A stretch of DNA of 11,893 nucleotides, taken from contig CAZKAI010000120.1 in assembly GCA_964550565.1 (NCBI GenBank), positions 1-11,893 of the forward strand, written 5' to 3'. The DNA is from Anaeroglomus sp964550565 (GTDB taxonomy: Bacteria > Planctomycetota > Phycisphaerae > Sedimentisphaerales > Anaerohalosphaeraceae). Each line of letters begins with the position of its first letter. Positions within the stretch are counted from its first letter, which is position 1. Shown one piece after another: positions 6,860-11,893 of the stretch. The notes beneath the pieces were generated by a model, which did no database searches, had not been told where the DNA came from, and was given only the letters and a program-made list of their open reading frames with translations. Made by a program: the position numbers and the translations under genes.

Positions 6860-7708
6860 TTAATTCGCTCCCGGAGTCTCAGGCTGTTCAACCAGAATCT
6901 TACCCATCAGGACATAATCCAGGGTTTGCTGCAGCTCAACGCCATTGGCAGCCGACAAGATCAGTCCCCCGGCGTCACGGACGGCATTAAATTTATTCGC
7001 AGCCACATCAAAAGCAAAAAAGTACACACTGGAACGCCGGTCATCGGGAAGCCGCGACAGGACATCGACCACATCACCCGGAGCATACCCCTGATTATTT
7101 TCACCATCGGTAATAACCAGCAGATGCTTTGTCTTCAGACCTGTCTGGTCGATTGCCTGTTTGACATGGATGACGGCATCGCCAATCGGCGTTCCACCTT
7201 CCGGCTTCATCCTTTCAACCGCAGACGTCGCTGCGGATAAATTGATAGGGCCAAACGGAATGACCTGACGGCAGGAAGGTCCTCTCTGACGGGAACTGAA
7301 TTCAAACACACCCACCTCGACCGTCTGTTCAGGATGTTTTTGCACAAATGCATCGGCCTGTTTGAGAATACCCAGAGCACACTGCCGTGCAACCTGAATT
7401 TTCGGCATCATCTTGCCGTCAGCGCCGGCGACATTGTCTTTCATGCTCCCTGAAACATCGAACGCCACACCAATAGCAATTCCCTCTCGCTGCGCCGTCA
7501 CCACCGATGATTCAGTCAGGGCGCGCATAATCGGATTGCGTACCGGTTCTCTGTGCACGATCGGCGGCTGTTCATGCGTCACCTGCACCGAAGAATGCCG
7601 TCTGTTATTTTTAAAGACTGTAAAAAATACACAGACCAGAATGATGGCAAAGATAAGTCGTCCTAATACATTCATGGGATTCTTATTGTTGTTCCGGCGG
7701 ATAGACAT
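6860..7708 (-). CDS. Membrane-anchored von Willebrand factor A (VWA) domain protein
   Basis: 282 residues from the ATG at 7708. A basic N-terminus (RRNNNK) precedes one membrane helix at about 18-32 and another basic patch, KNNRRH; an anchor in the inner membrane is likely. The VWA domain spans about 75-270 and has a complete metal-dependent adhesion site: DVSGS (D84, S86, S88), Thr173 in GGTPIGDAV and Asp201 in TDGEN. VWA domains mediate protein-protein contacts through a bound Mg2+ and often work with AAA+ ATPases. Here it sits between the SBP-OmpA protein and the permease, with an AAA+ ATPase at the operon head, so it may bridge these parts; that is inference. The gene overlaps the preceding stop by 26 bases. 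A TTG at 7717 and an ATG at 7675 are weaker start choices. Confidence 0.88.
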   Translation of the reverse strand: MSIRRNNNKNPMNVLGRLIFAIILVCVFFTVFKNNRRHSSVQVTHEQPPIVHREPVRNPIMRALTESSVVTAQREGIAIGVAFDVSGSMKDNVAGADGKMMPKIQVARQCALGILKQADAFVQKHPEQTVEVGVFEFSSRQRGPSCRQVIPFGPINLSAATSAVERMKPEGGTPIGDAVIHVKQAIDQTGLKTKHLLVITDGENNQGYAPGDVVDVLSRLPDDRRSSVYFFAFDVAANKFNAVRDAGGLILSAANGVELQQTLDYVLMGKILVEQPETPGAN

Positions 7709-9410
7709 TGATTTCAACCCTCCTGTTCAGGACCTGATTTAACGGATCATTCATATCCGCGGGTTTATCCCATCCGGCACCCTGGACTATAAATTTATTG
7801 GGTTCAAATTTGTATTTATCGATCAAGGCCTGTTTGATTGCCTCGGCACGGGAAAGACTTAAATCTTTGACGGCCTGAACAGGCACCCGGCCCTTCATGC
7901 TCGAATCCGTATGACCTTCAATCAGCACCACAGCCCGGTCAAACTGCCCTGCTAGACGTGCCACCTGTTCCAGCGTCGCATCCACACCCGGGTCATACAG
8001 TTTGCCCTGAATAATGGTGCCGATCTGGTCGCGAGCGGGTTCATAAGGATTTGACGAATTCGGGTAAAAGTTGATTCGAATTGTCTGTGTCAGGATCGGC
8101 GCCTCGGCCTGAATGACCTTGTAACTGGCCGGAGTAAATGTAGCAATGCTTTCATCTTTCTGATGAGCAAACGTGCCGGCCTTTTCCAGTTTCTGAATAA
8201 CTGAAAAATCCATAATCTGGTCAAAGGGCACGGGACTGTTGATACGGCCTAATTCACGATAGACATAGCTGGCATTCTGCCAGGTGCGTTCGAAGTTGGT
8301 GGGATTGGAGGCATTCAGGAAAAACTGCACGTTTTCGGCAAAGTTCGTCGGGTGGGCATCGTTCCGCATTCCCATGACTTCTTCGACTTTCATGCCAAAG
8401 GCCTCAGCCATCCAGCCGGCAGCCTGTTCGGGGCTGTCTTTAACCATATCCATGCCCTCGAATATGCCCGCCACGAGTCCTTCGACCACTTCCGGATGGT
8501 CACGCTGGAAGTCGGCACGAACCGCATATACATCGGCAATCAGCTTGTTGGATTCGGCGGTGCTGCACAAAATACGTGTCCCGGCAACACGATCCGGGAT
8601 ATTGTAAATATCCGGCGCCCAGGATACGCAGGCGTCCACGGATTTATCCGCTACAAATGCGGCAGCGGCTTCAAACGCCGTAGCGGTATATTTCGGGCGA
8701 ATATCTGCGGGTTTCATCCCGGCGCTGAGCAGGAGTGATGTCAGATAATATTCGCTCGGCGAATTCTGAGCCAGGGCGATAGTCTTGCCTCGCAAATCCG
8801 CCACCGATTTAATCGTATTGCGAACCACAATACCATCACCGCCATTGGACCAGTCAATCTGCTGGACGACACGCGGAGAGATACGCGAATCACGAACCAG
8901 TTCCGGGGCGAACAGCACCATCATATCAGCCGTACCCCACAGGGTATGCACTTCCCCTGCAGCAAAGGCGTCACGGGCGGTCACCGGATCATCCATCAGG
9001 ACCATCTCGACACGGAAACCGTACTTTTTGAAAAATACACTGTCATCGTTGGGCTTTACACCATGATTGGCCGCAATCACCGGCAGCCAGCCGGCCCAGA
9101 CATTATACGAAAAACGCAGGACTTTCTGGTCTGCGTCCCACTTGTACTGACTGACACCCTTGACAGCGGGCAGGCGTTCTGCCGGAACATACTTGTATTC
9201 CTTGACGGTAGTAACACCTGATAAATCCTGTTCTTCAACAGCGGGTGTTTCCGCAGCACCGGGAGTCGTGGCGGAACCTGGTGCCTTGCCAAGAAGTCCG
9301 GGCATCATCCGATTGACCACAAGGTAGCCACCGACGCCAATCAAACCGAGAATCAATAATACGGAAACAATTCGACCCAGCGGTGTAATTTTATGTTCCT
9401 GAGATTCCAT
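7683..9410 (-). CDS. Membrane-anchored ABC solute-binding domain fused to OmpA peptidoglycan-binding domain
   Basis: 575 residues. A membrane helix at about 14-33 lacks an obvious cleavage site, so it is read as an inner-membrane anchor. A Pro/Ala/Thr-rich linker (37-62) follows. Residues 95-410 form a periplasmic binding domain of the NMT1/SsuA/NrtA kind: LRFSYNVWAGWLPVIAANHG starts it, and SVADLRGKTIALAQNSPSEY is the usual hinge-side element. Residues 440-575 are an OmpA C-terminal domain: IRINFYPNS, EGHTD (498-502), LSLSRA (517-522) and NRRVEI (562-567). The Asp and Arg that bind diaminopimelate in OmpA are both present. Known families imply that one half delivers a ligand to an ABC permease and the other binds the cell wall. 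The co-encoded permease and ATPase are its likely partners. An AAAGGA site lies nine bases before the ATG. Confidence 0.9.
   Translation of the reverse strand: MESQEHKITPLGRIVSVLLILGLIGVGGYLVVNRMMPGLLGKAPGSATTPGAAETPAVEEQDLSGVTTVKEYKYVPAERLPAVKGVSQYKWDADQKVLRFSYNVWAGWLPVIAANHGVKPNDDSVFFKKYGFRVEMVLMDDPVTARDAFAAGEVHTLWGTADMMVLFAPELVRDSRISPRVVQQIDWSNGGDGIVVRNTIKSVADLRGKTIALAQNSPSEYYLTSLLLSAGMKPADIRPKYTATAFEAAAAFVADKSVDACVSWAPDIYNIPDRVAGTRILCSTAESNKLIADVYAVRADFQRDHPEVVEGLVAGIFEGMDMVKDSPEQAAGWMAEAFGMKVEEVMGMRNDAHPTNFAENVQFFLNASNPTNFERTWQNASYVYRELGRINSPVPFDQIMDFSVIQKLEKAGTFAHQKDESIATFTPASYKVIQAEAPILTQTIRINFYPNSSNPYEPARDQIGTIIQGKLYDPGVDATLEQVARLAGQFDRAVVLIEGHTDSSMKGRVPVQAVKDLSLSRAEAIKQALIDKYKFEPNKFIVQGAGWDKPADMNDPLNQVLNRRVEINVYPPEQQ
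7718..7724 (-). promoter_or_regulatory. Ribosome binding site deciding the VWA gene start
   Basis: AGGAGGG on the minus strand, inside the end of the SBP-OmpA gene. It is about ten bases from the ATG at 7708, but only one or two bases from the TTG at 7717, which is too close. It therefore favours 7708. Confidence 0.6.
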
Positions 9411-9445
9411 AATAGATATTCCTTTCTACTCGACTATTAGTGAGA

Positions 9446-10201
9446 TTAACTCTGACCGCCCTGCTGCGAAGGGCCGATCTCCTTGTTCATGACAGGGGCT
9501 GATTGGGTTGCAGCGGGTGCCTGAATGCCCTGGCTGGCCAGAAATTCAGCCAGAGCATTCTGCTCCAGGGCTTTTCGTTCTGATTCTTTTTCACGAAGCT
9601 GGTCCAAATCCACAATATCTTTGGCAACTCGGGCCTTTCCGGCAGACACCTCATACCGTTTGGCCAGGACTTCTTCGACGGTCTTCATTGTATCACCCAT
9701 ATCACCGACCTTGAAGGCAACATTGCCGAGAGCACTGGCGGCCTCAGCTTGAGCTTCCTTAATTTTGACCTGGGATAACTGCTTATCGAGGCGTCTGATT
9801 TTTTCTTCAAATTCCTTCTGAGCCATTTTGGCCTGACGCAGATTGGCCTGGTAAGCATCTTCGGTTTCTTTCAACTCCTGCGTATCGGTCAGAAGATCGG
9901 ACTTCAATTCCTGCAGCTCTCGTGCAAGGCTGCCCGCCAATTCCAGATTGCCTGCCTGATGATTGGCCAGTACGCGACGTTCCAATTCTTTGGCGCGATT
10001 GGTTTTGGCGGTAATCTGAGCCTTGAGACGCTCAGCAATGCCTGCCATCTGGGCCAGCGCCAGATTATACTGCGCCATCCGATCCCGGAATTCCTGACGA
10101 GCCGCCTCGATCAGAGCTTCGGGGTTGCGCCGCTCAATACCGCTGACAAACAGACTGACAAAACCCGAAACCAGTCGTTTTAAACGTGCCATAATCGCCA
10201 T
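9446..10201 (-). CDS. pspA: PspA/IM30 (Vipp1)-family envelope stress protein
   Basis: 251 residues, about 30 longer than Escherichia coli PspA owing to a C-terminal tail. Residues 1-23 (MARLKRLVSGFVSLF) form the amphipathic membrane-binding helix. A helical segment with NPEALIEAARQEFRDRM (26-42) matches the family's first helical hairpin region. Long coiled coils rich in Glu, Lys and Gln run to about 210. A low-complexity Gln/Ala/Ser-rich tail (226-251) ends the protein. PspA/IM30 proteins assemble into ESCRT-III-like polymers on the cytoplasmic face of the inner membrane and protect or remodel it. The first ATG at 10201 is preferred because AAGGAG lies six bases before it, as against fifteen for the ATG at 10192. 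The classical partners PspB, PspC and PspF are not visible; an AAA+ ATPase and ABC genes share the operon instead. Confidence 0.88.
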   Translation of the reverse strand: MAIMARLKRLVSGFVSLFVSGIERRNPEALIEAARQEFRDRMAQYNLALAQMAGIAERLKAQITAKTNRAKELERRVLANHQAGNLELAGSLARELQELKSDLLTDTQELKETEDAYQANLRQAKMAQKEFEEKIRRLDKQLSQVKIKEAQAEAASALGNVAFKVGDMGDTMKTVEEVLAKRYEVSAGKARVAKDIVDLDQLREKESERKALEQNALAEFLASQGIQAPAATQSAPVMNKEIGPSQQGGQS

Positions 10202-10245
10202 ACTATTCTCCTTAATTGATTGAAAGTCCTCATCCGCATCCGGGC

Positions 10246-10866
10246 TTACTGTGTGTTGTTCGTCAAGAGGTCAACCGCCCGGCTGATATCCTGTTCATAG
10301 CTTTTTTTTCGATTTTGCCATTTTCCGGCATCATTCTGTTCCTGCTGCATTTCGCCTTCAAGCTGTTTCAGTTCCTGTTTTAATTTATCTATTTCTTTAG
10401 CAATCTCAGAAATACGACCCTGTCTCGCCTGACTCCGTCCGTTCATTTTTTTTAAGACAAACTCTTCATATGCATCCAGCGCCTGATCTTTAGCAAGTGC
10501 ATCCCGGACGAGATCTTCAGAAGAGACTTTTTTTTCACTCAACCACAACTGAACGGCTTTTTTGACTTCATTCGCATCTGCCGTTTTATATTTAGACTGA
10601 AAAACCTCAATAAATTTTTCAATTGTCCAGCCATGATTTGGTATTTTTATACCAGCCGACTCAAATATCTTGCCAAATTCTATTGTTAATTCCACCGGAG
10701 ACTCTGCCAAAATCTTGACATTTTCGGCATGCAATTCCGTTATAAGTTCTTTGATGGTAACGGCTTTAGTCTCAACCTTGGTCGGCATCTTTGCTGCCGG
10801 ACGCTCAACAGACTGGACCAGTTTTAACTGGCACCCTAATTCCTGTAATTTTGCCAGTAATCCCAT
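10246..10866 (-). CDS. Unrecognised coiled-coil protein between the AAA+ ATPase and PspA
   Basis: 206 residues that I do not recognise. The start is two bases after the AAA+ stop codon, with AAGGAG twelve bases upstream inside that gene, so translation is probably coupled. Residues 1-20 (MGLLAKLQELGCQLKLVQSV) look amphipathic, which recalls the membrane-binding helix of PspA. Residues 36-130 are helical without a motif I can name. Residues 145-195 are a strong coiled coil (EIAKEIDKLKQELKQLEGEM). There is no signal peptide or membrane segment, so it is likely cytoplasmic. DNA here looks more AT-rich than in the flanking genes, and poly-A/T stretches are frequent. Position and build suggest an adaptor between the ATPase and PspA, which is inference. 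It could instead be a very divergent PspA relative. Confidence 0.75.
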   Translation of the reverse strand: MGLLAKLQELGCQLKLVQSVERPAAKMPTKVETKAVTIKELITELHAENVKILAESPVELTIEFGKIFESAGIKIPNHGWTIEKFIEVFQSKYKTADANEVKKAVQLWLSEKKVSSEDLVRDALAKDQALDAYEEFVLKKMNGRSQARQGRISEIAKEIDKLKQELKQLEGEMQQEQNDAGKWQNRKKSYEQDISRAVDLLTNNTQ

Positions 10867-10868
10867 TT

Positions 10869-11893
10869 TTAGACATATCTCCTTAGCGATTCAATCCGCA
10901 ATTCAAGTTGTTCTGGAGCCAGATTCTTAAAATGTTCCGGCAAAAACCGCTCATCCGTGCACTCCCGGACTGCAACCAGATCCATATACTCCAGTTTCTT
11001 GGTATGAGCACTGGGTCGAACCTGAGTCAGGGTTTCCTCTAATGCTTTTTTAAGCGGCAGATGATTCTCGCCGGCCAATTCATACTTTCGCAATGCCCGT
11101 ACCAGGACGCCTTCCACTTCGTTGCCCCCCAATACCAATCCTTTGGGCAAGTCCGGCAAATCCGCCTCGGTCAGCGGAAATCGTAATTTCTTGGCCACCG
11201 CATGGAATAAAACCCTCATTTCCTCCTCGGTCTGTGGGGCAAATAACGGAATATGCACATCCAGACGACCCTGCCGCTTCAAATCGACTTCCAGCAGGTC
11301 CGGCCGGCTTGTGGCAAATACCCATATAATCCGTCCGCGATTGCGTGTATCCGACATCTCCTTGGCCAGCATGGCGTATATCCGGCCGGAAAGCCCGCTG
11401 TCTCCGTCACCGCTTTCACGCTTGCCCGCCGCCTGGTCTGCTTCATCGACAAAGACCACGACCTGCCCCAGTGCGTGCAGGATGGAAAATATCTTTTCGA
11501 GATTGGATTCGGTCGCTCCCACCCAGCGGTCTCGGAAATTCTTAAATACCAGACAAGGTATCCCCAGTTCCCCTGCCCAGCACTGAACCAGAAAGGTCTT
11601 GCCGGTGCCAATTCGGCCGGCAATTAAATACCCCATTGGCAAGGCATGAAACGCATTTTTACGCAGAAGCTGTGTATCTTCTCGCAGCCATACCTTGGCA
11701 GCATCGAGACCCGCCACATGGTCCAGGGTATAAGGCGATTCCAAGAACTCCAGCAGCCCTTGACATTCCCGCTCAATCAGGGTCTTTTTCATCCTGCTCA
11801 GCCAGGCAGTGGTGATCTTGCCTTCCGTATTCAACGCCATTGATAGGGCCGTCCTGGCCCCGACACGGCTCAGGCCAGTCAGACGATTGGCCA
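10869..11893 (-). CDS. Ycf46-like AAA+ ATPase, 3' part (5' end beyond right edge)
   Basis: The frame is open to the right edge: an ATG at 11840 is not preceded by a good ribosome site, and 17 in-frame codons before it (ANRLTGLSRVGARTAL...) match the stretch that precedes the ATPase core in Ycf46-like proteins. The ATG is therefore read as internal. Counting from it: the linker LLEFLESPYTLDHVAGLD (29-46), Walker A GRIGTGKT (75-82), a pore-loop-like segment with WVGATESN (106-113), Walker B VVVFVDEAD (127-135), sensor 1 FATSRPD (175-181) and Arg finger region RQGRLD (189-194). All the motifs needed for hexameric ATP hydrolysis are present. AAA+ ATPases remodel other proteins; next to PspA, a role in assembling or disassembling PspA polymers is possible but unproven. 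E. coli PspF is also AAA+, but this protein lacks the sigma-54 GAFTGA loop. Confidence 0.85.
   Translation of the reverse strand, partial: ANRLTGLSRVGARTALSMALNTEGKITTAWLSRMKKTLIERECQGLLEFLESPYTLDHVAGLDAAKVWLREDTQLLRKNAFHALPMGYLIAGRIGTGKTFLVQCWAGELGIPCLVFKNFRDRWVGATESNLEKIFSILHALGQVVVFVDEADQAAGKRESGDGDSGLSGRIYAMLAKEMSDTRNRGRIIWVFATSRPDLLEVDLKRQGRLDVHIPLFAPQTEEEMRVLFHAVAKKLRFPLTEADLPDLPKGLVLGGNEVEGVLVRALRKYELAGENHLPLKKALEETLTQVRPSAHTKKLEYMDLVAVRECTDERFLPEHFKNLAPEQLELRIESLRRYV

Noticed and set aside
4776..11893. Anti-phage defence or contractile injection system
   Set aside because: AAA+ and VWA proteins occur in such systems, but there is no nuclease, sheath, tube or baseplate gene; the ABC and OmpA parts point to the envelope.

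Overview
The window suggests a bacterium with a Gram-negative envelope, most likely of the PVC group (Planctomycetota or a relative); the assignment is inference. Clues are an OmpA-type peptidoglycan-binding domain, a signal-peptide-bearing ADP-ribosylglycohydrolase, a bacterial SLC12-type cation-chloride cotransporter and a tRNA gene without encoded CCA. Base composition looks moderate throughout. Nothing resembles a transposase, integrase, CRISPR array or phage structural gene.

Layout. Positions 1-488 (minus) hold the 5' part of a secreted ADP-ribosylglycohydrolase that runs off the left edge. Positions 489-962 are a divergent intergenic region with a plausible promoter and two perfect palindromes. 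Positions 963-3167 (plus) encode a 734-residue SLC12-family transporter. A tRNA-Arg(CCT) lies on the minus strand at 3243-3316. Positions 3376-4590 (minus) encode a ROK/NagC-type repressor with its own AT-rich promoter and a palindromic putative operator.

From 11893 down to about 4712 everything is on the minus strand, tightly packed, and looks like one operon ending at a hairpin at 4712-4740. In transcription order it encodes: a Ycf46-like AAA+ ATPase (its 5' end is outside the window; the frame stays open to the edge), an unrecognised coiled-coil protein, a PspA/IM30-family membrane-remodelling protein, a membrane-anchored fusion of an ABC solute-binding domain to an OmpA peptidoglycan-binding domain, a membrane-anchored von Willebrand A protein, an ABC permease, an ABC ATPase, and a small XRE-like helix-turn-helix protein. 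Several junctions overlap by 1-26 bases, which points to coordinated translation.

This operon is the item of most interest. It has every part of a nitrate/sulfonate/taurine-type ABC importer, but the binding protein is built to be fixed to both the inner membrane and the cell wall. Its partners (PspA, AAA+ ATPase, VWA protein) are envelope-stress or remodelling proteins, not metabolic enzymes. My inference is a cell-wall-tethered, transporter-like envelope sensing or maintenance machine. The parts are recognisable families; the joint function cannot be read from the sequence.
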